56,787 nucleotides of DNA from Pelagibacteraceae bacterium AG-464-B04 (GTDB lineage Bacteria; Pseudomonadota; Alphaproteobacteria; Pelagibacterales; Pelagibacteraceae): positions 1 to 56,787 of the forward strand of contig QCRZ01000005.1 in assembly GCA_003209225.1 (NCBI GenBank), given 5' to 3'. A model generated the notes under the pieces. It had not been told where the DNA came from, made no database searches, and was given only the letters and a program-made list of their open reading frames with translations. Below, one piece after another: positions 33,544 to 44,956 of this stretch (its first letter is position 1; every line of letters begins with the position of its first letter). Both the position numbers and the translations under genes were made by a program.

Positions 33544-34650
33544 ATGAAAAATTTTTATATAGCAAAGTCTAGGAGGCTAAGAAGTACGCCCTATACGAGT
33601 AGAATAGAAAGTCAGGGAGTTACTGCCTATACAACATATAACCATATGCTTTTACCAGCTTCTTTTGGAAATATAGAAAAAGAATATTTTCATTTAAAAG
33701 AGCATGTTCAGGTCTGGGATGTTGCTGCTGAAAGACAAGTTCAAATAACAGGAAAAGATTCATCAAAATTAGTTCAGTTAATGACTTGTAGAAATCTTTC
33801 AAAAGCAAAAATTGGAAGATGTTATTATGCTCCAATTGTTGATGAACAGGGAGGTATGTTAAATGATCCTGTAGCTTTGAAGTTAGGTGAGGATAAGTGG
33901 TGGCTATCATTAGCTGACTCTGACATTGGTCTTTACGCCAAAGGGATTGCTAGCGGTTTATCTCTACAAGTTGAAATAATCGAACCCGATGTAAATATTA
34001 TTGCTGTGCAAGGGCCCAAATCATTTAAATTAATGGAAAAAGTTTTAGGTAAAAAAATTACTGAGCTTAAATTTTTTGGTTTTGATTATTACATTTTTAA
34101 AGGAAATAAATTTTTAATAGCTCAATCAGGTTGGTCTAAACAAGGGGGTTACGAAGTTTATGTTGAAAATAGAGAGGCAGGACAAAGTCTGTACGACGAG
34201 TTATTTTCTGCGGGAAAAGAATTTAAAGTTGAACCTGGATGCCCTAATCTTATAGAAAGAATTGAAAGCGCCCTTCTGTCTGCGGGTAATGATTTTGATA
34301 GTGGGGACAATCCTTACGAGTGTGGTTTCGATAAATATATAGATATTAAATCAGATATTAACTATCTTGGAAAAAAAGCTTTAATTAAAATATTTAAAAA
34401 GAAAATTAACAGAAAACTTATGGGAGTTTTAATAGACTCAGATAAAATTGAAATCACAGAAGAAAAACCTCTTTACAATAGCAACAATTTAGTAGGTGGT
34501 TTAAGGTCAGCCACTTATTCACCTAATCTAAAAAAAGTCGTTGGTATAGCTATGATAAAAAAAGAATACTGGGACAAAAAAACTCCTATTGAATTACAAA
34601 TTGGAGATAAAAAAAGCAAGGGCACACTTTGCGATTTACCAATTGTCTAG
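33544..34650 (+). CDS. dmdA: DMSP demethylase DmdA (GcvT-like)
   Basis: DmdA transfers a methyl group from dimethylsulfoniopropionate to tetrahydrofolate, leaving 3-methylmercaptopropionate. It is the entry step of the demethylation route and a hallmark of SAR11. The 368-residue protein agrees closely with the P. ubique enzyme as I remember it: [20 protein letters not shown] at the start, [42 protein letters not shown] and [16 protein letters not shown]. The GcvT fold and length match. It ends the cluster that starts with the fused dehydrogenase, two bases after the hydrolase. Confidence 0.95.
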   Translation: MKNFYIAKSRRLRSTPYTSRIESQGVTAYTTYNHMLLPASFGNIEKEYFHLKEHVQVWDVAAERQVQITGKDSSKLVQLMTCRNLSKAKIGRCYYAPIVDEQGGMLNDPVALKLGEDKWWLSLADSDIGLYAKGIASGLSLQVEIIEPDVNIIAVQGPKSFKLMEKVLGKKITELKFFGFDYYIFKGNKFLIAQSGWSKQGGYEVYVENREAGQSLYDELFSAGKEFKVEPGCPNLIERIESALLSAGNDFDSGDNPYECGFDKYIDIKSDINYLGKKALIKIFKKKINRKLMGVLIDSDKIEITEEKPLYNSNNLVGGLRSATYSPNLKKVVGIAMIKKEYWDKKTPIELQIGDKKSKGTLCDLPIV

Positions 34651-34686
34651 AATTGGTCGTAAAACAGTAGTAAAACTTTAGTTAAT

Positions 34687-35691
34687 ATGAATATAGCAAT
34701 TGTTGGAGCGACAGGAAATGTTGGTAGAAAACTCTTAGAAGTTTTAGAAAAACTTAATTTTAAATTTGAAGAAATATATTTAATTGCATCAGATAGAAGT
34801 ATTGGAAAAAAAATTAGTTTTAAAAATAAAGACTATTCTATTTTAGGGCTAAATGATTTTGACTTTTCAAAAGTTCAAATAGCCTTTTTCTCCGCAGGAA
34901 GTGCTATAGCAGAAAAGTGGGCTCCTATTGCTGCAAAAAAAACAATAGTTATTGATAATTCAAAACACTTTAGAATGGATAAAGATATTCCGCTAGTTGT
35001 TCCCGAAGTTAATCCTTCAAGTTTAGAGCTGTATAAAAATAAAAATATTATAGCCAATGCAAACTGTTCAACAATTCAGTTGGTTTTAGTTTTAAAACCA
35101 CTGCATGATCAATTTAAAATTAAAAGAGTAGTTACGTCTACCTATCAATCTGTTTCTGGTGGTGGCAAAAACCATATGATTGAGCTAGAAGAACAAACAA
35201 AATCTATTTTAGAAAGCAATAAAGTTAAATCTAAAAATTTTACTAAGCAAATAGCTTTTAATGTTATTCCTCATATCGATAACTTTATGGATGATGGCAC
35301 AACAAAAGAAGAATGGAAAATGGTGGTTGAAACTAAAAAAATTTTAGATCCTAATATAAAATTAACTGCGACGTGCGTAAGAGTCCCAGTTTTTGTAGGT
35401 CATTCAGAATCAGTAAATATTGAATTTGAAAATAATATTGATTTAAAAAAAATTAAAAATTGTTTAGATACTGCTCCTGGATGCAAAGTAGTAGATGAGC
35501 ATAAAGATGGCGGATATATAACCCCAGCAGAGATTGAAGGGGATTTTATAACTTATATTTCTAGAATAAGAGAAGATAAAACACAAAAAAATTCTATTAA
35601 TATTTGGGTAGTATCAGACAATTTATTAAAAGGCGCGGCTTTAAATGCTGTTCAAATATCTCAACTTTTGTGTGAGAAATACTTAAAATAA
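34687..35691 (+). CDS. asd: Aspartate-semialdehyde dehydrogenase
   Basis: Asd reduces aspartyl phosphate to the semialdehyde with NADPH, feeding lysine, threonine and methionine synthesis. The 334-residue protein has the nucleotide motif IVGATGNVGRKLLEVL, the catalytic cysteine in IANANCSTIQLVLVL and the active-site His in RVPVFVGHSESVNIEF. Length is normal. Five bases separate it from sdhC, so it may be co-transcribed with succinate dehydrogenase. Confidence 0.96.
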   Translation: MNIAIVGATGNVGRKLLEVLEKLNFKFEEIYLIASDRSIGKKISFKNKDYSILGLNDFDFSKVQIAFFSAGSAIAEKWAPIAAKKTIVIDNSKHFRMDKDIPLVVPEVNPSSLELYKNKNIIANANCSTIQLVLVLKPLHDQFKIKRVVTSTYQSVSGGGKNHMIELEEQTKSILESNKVKSKNFTKQIAFNVIPHIDNFMDDGTTKEEWKMVVETKKILDPNIKLTATCVRVPVFVGHSESVNIEFENNIDLKKIKNCLDTAPGCKVVDEHKDGGYITPAEIEGDFITYISRIREDKTQKNSINIWVVSDNLLKGAALNAVQISQLLCEKYLK

Positions 35692-35696
35692 TTAAA

Positions 35697-36083
35697 ATGA
35701 AAGATAACCAAAATCCATTGTCACCTCATCTTCAAATTTATAGATGGCATATTTCTTCTTTACTTTCCATAACACACAGAATTGTGGGCGTAATAAATCT
35801 TCTAGCGTTAATTTTAATATTTTTTTGGTTAATATCATTAAGTTTTGGTAAAGGTAGTTACGAATCATTTTTATTAGTAATTAATAGTTTTTTAGGAAAA
35901 TTTATTTTAGTTGGATTTACTTGGTCTATGAGTTTCCATCTACTAAGTGGTATAAGACATTTGGCCTGGGACCTTGGTTATGGATTTGAAATTAAAACTG
36001 CAAATATTTCTGGAATAATTGTAATTATTTTTTCATTAGTTTTTACAGTCATATTTTGGTTATTTGGAAGAGGTTTAATTTAA
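35697..36083 (+). CDS. sdhC: Succinate dehydrogenase cytochrome b556 subunit
   Basis: A 128-residue membrane anchor with three helices. The family opening is PLSPHLQIYRWHISSLLSIT with HRIVG close by (quinone-site Ser and Arg region). His81 and His88 in SFHLLSGIRHLAWDLG mark the heme b site of the third helix. SdhC binds heme and quinone for complex II. The stop directly abuts the sdhD start. Confidence 0.94.
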   Translation: MKDNQNPLSPHLQIYRWHISSLLSITHRIVGVINLLALILIFFWLISLSFGKGSYESFLLVINSFLGKFILVGFTWSMSFHLLSGIRHLAWDLGYGFEIKTANISGIIVIIFSLVFTVIFWLFGRGLI

Positions 36084-36407
36084 ATGAACGAAACAAAAAA
36101 ATGGATTCTACACCGAATAAGTGCTTTAATTTTGGCGCCACTATTTGTTTGGCTCTATTTTTCATTAATTTCACTTTCAACAAAAAATTATTCAGAGGCA
36201 ATTTATTTTTTTACAAATCCATTATTTGAAATTTTAACAATTTTGTTATTTTTTGTTGGTTTTTTTCATGCTAAAATTAGTTTAAATGAGATTTTAGAAG
36301 ATTATATTCATAATCAAAAAACCAAGGATATTGTAAATATTTTAACTTTAATATTGAGTTTAATAATTCCAGCAATAACTTTAATTTTATTAATATACAA
36401 AATTTAA
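36084..36407 (+). CDS. sdhD: Succinate dehydrogenase membrane anchor subunit
   Basis: A 107-residue three-helix anchor. The helices lie at about residues 10-27, 46-66 and 83-104. [19 protein letters not shown] contains the His and the Asp-Tyr pair that contribute to heme and quinone binding in SdhD. Sequence conservation in this family is low, so the position between sdhC and sdhA is part of the evidence. It shares one base with the sdhA start. Confidence 0.92.
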   Translation: MNETKKWILHRISALILAPLFVWLYFSLISLSTKNYSEAIYFFTNPLFEILTILLFFVGFFHAKISLNEILEDYIHNQKTKDIVNILTLILSLIIPAITLILLIYKI

Positions 36408-38182
36408 TGAGTGCATATAAAATAATTGATCATGAGTACGATGTATTAGTAGTTGGAGCTGGTGGAGCTGGTTTAAGAGCGGCAGTAGGATTAAGCGAGT
36501 CGGGTTTAAACACAGCTTGTATTTCAAAAGTTTTTCCTACTAGAAGTCACACATCAGCAGCTCAAGGCGGAATTTCCGCAGCACTTGGAAATGCTGGTGA
36601 AGATGATTGGCGTTGGCACATGTACGATACCGTGAAGGGTTCAGACTGGTTGGGAGATCAAGATTCCATTGAATATTTATGTAAAGAAGCACCTAGAGCT
36701 GTGATTGAGTTGGAGCATTATGGTGTACCATTTAGTAGAACAGATGATGGAAAAATTTACCAACGCGCTTTTGGAGGAATGACAAAAGATTATGGTAATT
36801 CACCTGTTCAAAGAACTTGTGCAGCAGCAGATAGAACGGGCCATGCAATTTTACATACCTTATATGGTCAAGCATTAAAACATGATACGAAATTTTTTAT
36901 AGAATATTTTGCGTTAGATCTAATAATGAAAGATGGAGAGTGTAAAGGGGTTATTGCTTGGAATCTTAATGACGGAACTATACATAGATTTAGATCTCAT
37001 ATTACAATTATTGCTACTGGTGGTTATGGAAAAATTTATTATTCAGCAACAGCGGCACATACATGTACTGGCGATGGGAATGCAATGTGCGCCCGTGCAG
37101 GACTGCCTTTGCAGGACCTCGAGATGGTCCAGTTCCATCCAACAGGACTTTATGGAGTCGGTTGTTTGATTTCCGAAGCAGTAAGAGGAGAAGGCGGTTA
37201 TCTTACAAATTCTAAAGGTGAACGTTTTATGGAAAAGTATGCGCCAAGTGCAAAAGATTTAGCTTCCAGAGATGTTGTAAGCAGATCAATTGCAATAGAA
37301 ATAAATGAGGGCAGAGGAATAGGTGAAAACAAAGATCATGCACATCTTCATATAAGTCATATTGATAAAAAAATAATTGAATCAAGACTACCTGGAATAT
37401 CAGAATCAGTTGAAACTTTTGTGGGTAGGGATGTAACCAAAGAACCAATTCCGGTTGTGCCAACAGTACATTATAATATGGGTGGTATACCCACTAACTA
37501 TAAAGCAGAAGTATTAACATCTAATGGCAAGGATAAAATTGTACCAGGTTTGATGGCAATTGGAGAGGCAGCTTGCGTATCGGTCCATGGTGCTAATAGA
37601 CTTGGTTCAAATTCATTAATTGACCTAGTTGTGTTTGGAAGATCGGCAGCACAAAGAGCTATAGAATTAGTAAAACCAAACACACCACATGAAATAATTT
37701 CATCTAGTGAAACAGACAGGTGTCTTGATAGGTTTGATAGACTAAGAAATGGTAACGGCTTAAACAAAACATCAGAATTAAGATTAGCAATGCAAAAAAT
37801 AATGCAATCTAAATGTGCAGTTTTTAGGAATGAAAAAACACTTAAGCAAGGTATAGAAGAGATTAAAAAACCATATGAAGGTATGGATTCAATATTTGTT
37901 AAAGACAAATCGTTAATATTTAACACAGATTTAATGGAAACCTTAGAATTTGATAATCTTATTAGGCAAGCAATATTAACAATGGAATCTGCATGTGCAA
38001 GAAGAGAAAGCAGAGGAGCACATGCTAGAGAAGATTTTCCAAAGCGGGATGACGTAAATTTTATGAAGCATACCTTAAGCTGGTTTAACGGAAAAGAAGT
38101 TAAAATTAACTATAGACCTGTTACTTTATCAACAATGAGCAATGATGTTCAATCATTTCCACCTAAAGAAAGAGTTTATTAA
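36407..38182 (+). CDS. sdhA: Succinate dehydrogenase flavoprotein subunit
   Basis: The 591-residue catalytic subunit of complex II oxidises succinate to fumarate. The FAD fold starts with [16 protein letters not shown], and the covalent-flavin His is His48 in [11 protein letters not shown]. The substrate residues lie in [13 protein letters not shown], in [14 protein letters not shown] (active Arg) and in [15 protein letters not shown] (His). Length is normal. sdhB overlaps the stop by one base. Confidence 0.97.
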   Translation: MSAYKIIDHEYDVLVVGAGGAGLRAAVGLSESGLNTACISKVFPTRSHTSAAQGGISAALGNAGEDDWRWHMYDTVKGSDWLGDQDSIEYLCKEAPRAVIELEHYGVPFSRTDDGKIYQRAFGGMTKDYGNSPVQRTCAAADRTGHAILHTLYGQALKHDTKFFIEYFALDLIMKDGECKGVIAWNLNDGTIHRFRSHITIIATGGYGKIYYSATAAHTCTGDGNAMCARAGLPLQDLEMVQFHPTGLYGVGCLISEAVRGEGGYLTNSKGERFMEKYAPSAKDLASRDVVSRSIAIEINEGRGIGENKDHAHLHISHIDKKIIESRLPGISESVETFVGRDVTKEPIPVVPTVHYNMGGIPTNYKAEVLTSNGKDKIVPGLMAIGEAACVSVHGANRLGSNSLIDLVVFGRSAAQRAIELVKPNTPHEIISSSETDRCLDRFDRLRNGNGLNKTSELRLAMQKIMQSKCAVFRNEKTLKQGIEEIKKPYEGMDSIFVKDKSLIFNTDLMETLEFDNLIRQAILTMESACARRESRGAHAREDFPKRDDVNFMKHTLSWFNGKEVKINYRPVTLSTMSNDVQSFPPKERVY

Positions 38183-38958
38183 TGATACGATTTAATCTTT
38201 CAGAAAATTCAAAAATTTTAAAAGGTGACTATTTTAAAGACAATACAGGATCAAAAAATATTAAAAAAGTAAATATTTATAGGTGGAATCCAGATAAAAA
38301 TGAAAATCCCAAGATTGATACTTTTGAGGTAGATTTAACAAACTGTGGAAATAAAGTACTGGATATTTTAAATAAAATTAAAAACGAAATAGATCCTTCT
38401 CTTACTTACAGACGATCATGCGCTCATGGTGTTTGTGGATCATGTGCCATGAATGTTGACGGGGTAAATACACTTTCATGTATGAAATCTCACAAAGATA
38501 TTAATGGAGATATAAATATTTATCCTTTACCACATTTAAAAGTAATAAAAGATTTAGTAGCTGATTTAAGTACATTATATCGTCAATATGAATCAATTGA
38601 GCCATGGCTTAAAACAAAAGAACAAAAATCCAAAACAATTGAAATTCATCAGTCAAAAGAAAATAGAAAAAAACTTGACGGTTTATATGAATGTATTATG
38701 TGTGCGTGCTGCTCAACTTCTTGTCCTAGTTATTGGTGGAATGGTGAAAAATATTTAGGCCCTGCTGTTTTGCTTCAAGCCTACCGCTGGATAATCGATA
38801 GCAGAGACGAAGAAAGAAAAGAAAGATTAAAAATTGTTGCAGACAAGCTTAAATTATATAGGTGTCATACAATTATGAACTGTACAAATTCTTGTCCAAA
38901 AGGACTAAATCCAGCAAAAGCTATTGGTTCAATAAAGAAAATGCTTGCAACTGGTTAG
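38182..38958 (+). CDS. sdhB: Succinate dehydrogenase iron-sulfur subunit
   Basis: A 258-residue subunit carrying three clusters. The 2Fe-2S ligands are Cys80, 85, 88 and 100 ([10 protein letters not shown] and LSCM). The 4Fe-4S motif is [16 protein letters not shown] (171-186), and the 3Fe-4S cysteines are 228, 234 and 238 in the [17 protein letters not shown] block. It passes electrons from SdhA to quinone. It closes sdhCDAB, and mdh follows after 51 bases. Confidence 0.97.
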   Translation: MIRFNLSENSKILKGDYFKDNTGSKNIKKVNIYRWNPDKNENPKIDTFEVDLTNCGNKVLDILNKIKNEIDPSLTYRRSCAHGVCGSCAMNVDGVNTLSCMKSHKDINGDINIYPLPHLKVIKDLVADLSTLYRQYESIEPWLKTKEQKSKTIEIHQSKENRKKLDGLYECIMCACCSTSCPSYWWNGEKYLGPAVLLQAYRWIIDSRDEERKERLKIVADKLKLYRCHTIMNCTNSCPKGLNPAKAIGSIKKMLATG

Positions 38959-38970
38959 AAGCTTAATTAA

Positions 38971-39969
<999 letters not shown>

Positions 39970-39979
39970 CTATAAATTA

Positions 39980-41140
39980 ATGAATATCCATGAACATCAA
40001 GCAAAAGAGTTATTAAAAAAATTCGGAGTTCCCGTTCCCCATGGCGTTGTTGCCTTTTCCGTAAAAGAAGTAATGCAAAAAGTTAAATTACTCAAAACAA
40101 AAAAATATGTTTTAAAGGCACAAATTCATGCTGGAGGTCGAGGTAAGGGCGGAGGAATAAAAATTTTAGATAATTTAGATGATTTAGAAAAAGAGTCATC
40201 AAATCTACTTGGTAAATTTTTAAAAACACCCCAAACCGGAAAAGAAGGAAAAGAAGTAAAAAGGTTATATATTGAAGAGGCCACAGAGATCGAAAAAGAA
40301 TTTTATTTATCATGTTTGGTTGATAGAAGTAGTTCTAAAATTGCCTTTATTTCAAGTGCACAAGGGGGCATGGATATAGAAGAAGTTGCTTTAAAAAATC
40401 CAACTAAAGTAATTACTTATAAAATAGAATATAAAGAAAAAATTTTAGATGAAGATGCTGAAAAAATTGTTTCGATTTTTAACTTAAAAAATTCATCTAA
40501 AAATCAAGCTAAACAAATAGTTAAATCAATCTACCAAACACTTATTAAAACTGATGCAAATTTAATAGAAATTAACCCACTAATAATTGCTAAAGATAAA
40601 AATGTTTTATGCTTAGATGCTAAAATGAATTTTGATGATAATGGTTTATTTAGGCATCCTGAAATTTTAAATCTAAGAGATTTAAGCGAGGAAGATCCAA
40701 CAGAGATAGAAGCAAGCAAACATGGATTATCATACATAAAATTAAATGGAAAAATAGGCTGTATGGTAAATGGAGCTGGTCTCGCCATGTCAACAATGGA
40801 TATTATTAAACTTTATGGTGAAGAGCCAGCAAATTTTTTAGATGTTGGTGGTGGAGCATCAAAAGAAAAAGTTTCTGCTGCATTTAAAATAATTTTATCT
40901 GATAAATCAGTTAAAGGCATTCTAATTAATATTTTTGGTGGAATAATGAGATGTGATGTTTTAGCTCAAGGCGTAGTTGATGCAGCTAAAGAAATTAAGA
41001 TTTCAGTTCCGTTAGTTGTTAGATTAGCTGGTACAAATTTTCAAGAAGGAAAAAAAATTTTAACTAATTCAAATTTGAAAATTATATCTGCTAATAATTT
41101 AGGAGATGCAGCAAAAAAAATTGTAGAAGCAATAAAATAA
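39980..41140 (+). CDS. sucC: Succinyl-CoA synthetase beta subunit (ADP-forming)
   Basis: The 386-residue beta subunit has the ATP-grasp nucleotide site ([20 protein letters not shown], then [19 protein letters not shown]) and the C-terminal CoA-ligase half with [18 protein letters not shown] and [16 protein letters not shown]. With SucD it makes ATP from succinyl-CoA in the TCA cycle. Length is normal. sucD begins one base after its stop. Confidence 0.97.
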   Translation: MNIHEHQAKELLKKFGVPVPHGVVAFSVKEVMQKVKLLKTKKYVLKAQIHAGGRGKGGGIKILDNLDDLEKESSNLLGKFLKTPQTGKEGKEVKRLYIEEATEIEKEFYLSCLVDRSSSKIAFISSAQGGMDIEEVALKNPTKVITYKIEYKEKILDEDAEKIVSIFNLKNSSKNQAKQIVKSIYQTLIKTDANLIEINPLIIAKDKNVLCLDAKMNFDDNGLFRHPEILNLRDLSEEDPTEIEASKHGLSYIKLNGKIGCMVNGAGLAMSTMDIIKLYGEEPANFLDVGGGASKEKVSAAFKIILSDKSVKGILINIFGGIMRCDVLAQGVVDAAKEIKISVPLVVRLAGTNFQEGKKILTNSNLKIISANNLGDAAKKIVEAIK

Positions 41141-41141
41141 T

Positions 41142-42017
41142 ATGTCAATTTTAGTTGATAAAAATACTAAATTAATTTGTCAAGGCTTTACAGGCTCCCA
41201 TGGAACCTTTCATTCTGAGCAAGCAATAAAATATGGAACTCAATTAGTTGGAGGTGTTACACCAAAAAAAGGTGGACAAAAACATTTAGGCTTACCTGTT
41301 TTTGATACAGTTGAAGAAGCCAAAAAATCAACTGGAGCAAAAGCTTCCATGATTTATGTTCCTGCTAAATTTGCAGCCGGAGCAATTATTGAAGCTATTG
41401 ATAGTAAAATAGAACTTATTGTCTGCATTACTGAGGGAATACCTATCTTAGATATGTTAAAAGTTAAATTAAAATTATCAAAATCTAGCAGTCGTTTAAT
41501 AGGGCCTAACTGCCCAGGAATAATAACACCTGATGAATGTAAAATTGGAATTATGCCTGGAAATATTCATAAAAGAGGTTCTGTGGGTATTGTTTCTAGA
41601 TCAGGAACTTTAACATACGAAGTAGTTGCGCAAACAACAGAAAATGGTTTAGGTCAATCGACATGTATTGGGATCGGTGGTGATCCAATTAATGGTACAA
41701 ATTTTATAGATTGTTTAGATCTTTTTTTAAAAGATCCAGAGACAAAATCAATATTAATGATCGGAGAAATAGGGGGCACCGCCGAAGAAGAGGCAGCTGA
41801 ATTTTTAAAAAACCATACAATAAAAAAGCCCGTAGTTGGATTTATAGCAGGTATTACCGCTCCCCCAGGTAGAAGAATGGGTCATGCTGGCGCTATTATT
41901 GCACAAGGAAAAGGTGGAGCCCAAGATAAAATAAAAATTATGGAGTCTTGTGGCATAACTATTGCTAAATCGCCTGCTGAAATTGGTAATACTTTATTAA
42001 AGAAACTTCATAATTGA
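41142..42017 (+). CDS. sucD: Succinyl-CoA synthetase alpha subunit
   Basis: The 291-residue alpha subunit binds CoA with [20 protein letters not shown] at the N-terminus and carries the phosphohistidine in [36 protein letters not shown] and [16 protein letters not shown] are further family blocks. Length is normal. A possible promoter for sucA overlaps its stop codon. Confidence 0.97.
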   Translation: MSILVDKNTKLICQGFTGSHGTFHSEQAIKYGTQLVGGVTPKKGGQKHLGLPVFDTVEEAKKSTGAKASMIYVPAKFAAGAIIEAIDSKIELIVCITEGIPILDMLKVKLKLSKSSSRLIGPNCPGIITPDECKIGIMPGNIHKRGSVGIVSRSGTLTYEVVAQTTENGLGQSTCIGIGGDPINGTNFIDCLDLFLKDPETKSILMIGEIGGTAEEEAAEFLKNHTIKKPVVGFIAGITAPPGRRMGHAGAIIAQGKGGAQDKIKIMESCGITIAKSPAEIGNTLLKKLHN

Positions 42018-42043
42018 TAATCTGATATTTGTGCTAATATAAA
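42014..42043 (+). promoter_or_regulatory. Candidate internal promoter of sucA
   Basis: TTGATA (42014-42019) and TATAAA (42038-42043) lie 18 bases apart, with the start expected near 42050, five bases before the sucA ATG. It would give a very short leader without a Shine-Dalgarno site, as none is seen before sucA. AT-rich background limits confidence. Confidence 0.35.
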
Positions 42044-42054
42044 ATAAATAAATA

Positions 42055-44949
42055 ATGTCAGCTACAAAAGATAATTTAGTTTACGAAAAAACTTCTTTTT
42101 TGAGTAAAAGTAATAGTGCTTTTATTGAAAGTATGTACTTAAAATATGTTATTGATGATCCAAAACTACCAACAGGTTGGAAAGAATTTTTTGATGGACT
42201 GGGAGAAGAAAAAAAATATATTTTAAACGAAATCCAGGGACCAAGCTGGACACCTAGAAAAATAAATATTAAAAAAATAATAGATAAAGTAAAAATTGAT
42301 GCTGAGGAAAATTCAAATGGACCCACATCTTTAGATACGAATTATAAAAAAGAAAAAGAACAATCAATTAAAGCTATTACCCTTATAAGAGCTTATAGAA
42401 TTAGGGGTCATCTTATTGCAAAATTAGATCCTTTAGAATTGATGGAAAGAAAATATCTTAGCGACCTACATCCGTCTGATCATGGATTTAATAAAGAGGA
42501 CTATGATAAAAAAATTTATCTTAACGGTTATTTAGATCGTGATTTTGCAACAATTAGAGAAATACTTACATTTCTTAGATCAATCTATTGTCAAAAAATA
42601 GGTGCTGAATATATGCACATAGAAAATCCTATTGAAAAAAAATGGTTTAGAGAACGAATGGAGAAGAAAGAAAATAAAATAAATTTTACTGATAGTGGAA
42701 AAAAAGCTATTTTAAATAAATTAATTCAGGCAGAAGGATTTGAAAAATTTTTAGCAGTTAAATTTGTTGGTACAAAAAGATTTGGTATTGATGGAGGAGA
42801 ATCCTTAATTCCCGCTTTAGAACAAATTATAAAACGTGGTGGCCAATTAGGAGTTAAAGAAGTGAAAATTGGCATGCCTCACAGAGGTAGATTAAACGTT
42901 TTAGCAAATTTATTGCAAAAATCTTATAAAAGAATTTTTAATGAATTTGCAGGAGAAGACTTCTCTTCTGTAAAAGATTCAACGGGAGATGTTAAATATC
43001 ATTTAGGAGCTTCATCAAATAGAGAATTTGATAATAATATTGTTCATATTAGTTTGACAGATAATCCGTCACATTTAGAAGCAGTTAATCCTGTAGTGCT
43101 TGGTCAAACTCGAGCTAAACAATTTTTCCATAAAGACTCTAAAAGACAAAAAGTTGTTCCATTATTAATTCATGGTGACGCAGCATTTGCTGGACAAGGT
43201 GTTGTCGCTGAGTGTTTTGCAATGTCCGGGCTCAAAGGACACAATACTGGAGGAACAATTCATATTATTGTAAACAATCAAATAGGTTTTACCACCAGCC
43301 CAAGATTTGCTAGATCTTCTCCATATCCATCTGATATTGCAAAAATGGTTCAGGCACCTATTTTGCATGTTAATGGAGATGATCCAGAAGCAGTAGTTCA
43401 TTGCGCAAGGATTGCTATAGAATTTAGACAGAAATTTAACAGGGATATAGTAATAGATATGATTTGTTATAGAAGATTTGGCCACAATGAGGGAGATGAA
43501 CCATCATTTACTCAACCAATAATGTATCAAAAAATTAAAAAACATCCATCCACTTTGAATGTTTATGCTGAAAAATTAATTAAAGAAGAAAAAATTAATA
43601 AAGAAGAATTTAATAATATGAAATTAAAATTTAAAAATCTTCTCGACGAACAATTTAAGACTGCAAAAGAATACAAACCAAAACTAGAATGGTTCGAGGG
43701 AGTTTGGTCAAGATTCAAACCTGAGAAGGGAAAGGATAAAAGAGGAAAAACTGGTGTTACACTAGAAAAGATAAAGAAAATTGGAGATAAAATCACCTAT
43801 ATTCCTAAAGGCTTTGAAGTACATCCAACAATAAAAAAAATTTTTGATATTAAAAAGGGTATGTTTAAAAGTGGCAAAGGTTTTGACTGGGCTACAGCGG
43901 AACAGTTGGCATTCGCAACCCTATTAGAAGAAGGTTTCCCCGTTAGACTTTCTGGTCAGGATTCGGGGAGAGGAACTTTTAGTCAGAGGCATTCTGTGCT
44001 ACGAAATCAAAAAGATAACAACTATTATACTCCCTTAAACAATATATCTCATAAGCAAAAAAAATTTGAAGTAATTGATAGCTTGCTTTCAGAGCTTGCA
44101 GTTTTAGGATTTGAGCAAGGTTATGCTTTATCAGAGCCAACAACATTAGTTTTATGGGAAGCTCAATTTGGTGATTTTGTAAATGGAGCCCAGGTAGTAA
44201 TTGACCAATTTATTGCTTCTGGAGAGCGAAAATGGGCACGGGCAAGTGGCTTGGTTATGCTGTTACCACATGGTTATGAGGGACAGGGACCAGAACACTC
44301 TTCAGCAAGACTAGAAAGATTTTTACAACTTTGTGCTCAAGAAAACATTCAAGTTATGAATTGCACAACTCCTGCAAATTATTTTCATGCTCTAAGAAGA
44401 CAAATTCATAGAGATTTTAGAAAGCCTCTAATAATTATGACTCCAAAATCTTTACTAAGACACAAGAAATGTGTTTCAAATATAGAAGATTTTACTAAAA
44501 AAAATACTTTCCATAGAGTTTTACTAGATCATTCAGACGTTGGTGGTTACAATTTGATTAAACTAAAAAAAGATAAAGAAATAAAAAAAGTAATAATATG
44601 TTCTGGAAAAATTTATTTTGATCTTTTACAACAAAGAGAAAAAATAAAAAATAATGAAGTATTTTTTATAAGAATAGAACAATTATATCCATTTCCTGTA
44701 AAAACTTTGGCAAAACATTTAAAAAGATTTAAAAAAAAAACAAAATTCTATTGGTGTCAGGAAGAACCTCAAAATATGGGAGCCTGGAATGCAGCAAGAA
44801 ATTATATAGAATGGACATTAAATCACATAGATACAGAGAACCAGCAGGTAAAATATATTGGAAGAAAACCAGCTGCCTCACCAGCCACAGGTTATCAAAA
44901 AAAACATCTTGCACAACAGAGAGAAATAATAGAAAAGGTTTTTAAGTAA
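42055..44949 (+). CDS. sucA: 2-oxoglutarate dehydrogenase E1 component
   Basis: The 964-residue thiamine-diphosphate enzyme decarboxylates 2-oxoglutarate and passes the succinyl group to E2. The N-terminal E2-binding region reads FIESMYLKYVIDDPKLPTGW. The catalytic core has IGMPHRGRLNVLANLLQK, the thiamine motif from HGDAAFAGQGVVAECF to IVNNQIGFTTSPR, and CYRRFGHNEGDEPSFTQP. The C-terminal half shows SGQDSGRGTFSQRHSV and LLPHGYEGQGPEHSSARLER. Length is normal for the family. sucB follows seven bases later. Confidence 0.97.
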   Translation: MSATKDNLVYEKTSFLSKSNSAFIESMYLKYVIDDPKLPTGWKEFFDGLGEEKKYILNEIQGPSWTPRKINIKKIIDKVKIDAEENSNGPTSLDTNYKKEKEQSIKAITLIRAYRIRGHLIAKLDPLELMERKYLSDLHPSDHGFNKEDYDKKIYLNGYLDRDFATIREILTFLRSIYCQKIGAEYMHIENPIEKKWFRERMEKKENKINFTDSGKKAILNKLIQAEGFEKFLAVKFVGTKRFGIDGGESLIPALEQIIKRGGQLGVKEVKIGMPHRGRLNVLANLLQKSYKRIFNEFAGEDFSSVKDSTGDVKYHLGASSNREFDNNIVHISLTDNPSHLEAVNPVVLGQTRAKQFFHKDSKRQKVVPLLIHGDAAFAGQGVVAECFAMSGLKGHNTGGTIHIIVNNQIGFTTSPRFARSSPYPSDIAKMVQAPILHVNGDDPEAVVHCARIAIEFRQKFNRDIVIDMICYRRFGHNEGDEPSFTQPIMYQKIKKHPSTLNVYAEKLIKEEKINKEEFNNMKLKFKNLLDEQFKTAKEYKPKLEWFEGVWSRFKPEKGKDKRGKTGVTLEKIKKIGDKITYIPKGFEVHPTIKKIFDIKKGMFKSGKGFDWATAEQLAFATLLEEGFPVRLSGQDSGRGTFSQRHSVLRNQKDNNYYTPLNNISHKQKKFEVIDSLLSELAVLGFEQGYALSEPTTLVLWEAQFGDFVNGAQVVIDQFIASGERKWARASGLVMLLPHGYEGQGPEHSSARLERFLQLCAQENIQVMNCTTPANYFHALRRQIHRDFRKPLIIMTPKSLLRHKKCVSNIEDFTKKNTFHRVLLDHSDVGGYNLIKLKKDKEIKKVIICSGKIYFDLLQQREKIKNNEVFFIRIEQLYPFPVKTLAKHLKRFKKKTKFYWCQEEPQNMGAWNAARNYIEWTLNHIDTENQQVKYIGRKPAASPATGYQKKHLAQQREIIEKVFK

Positions 44950-44956
44950 GAAATAT

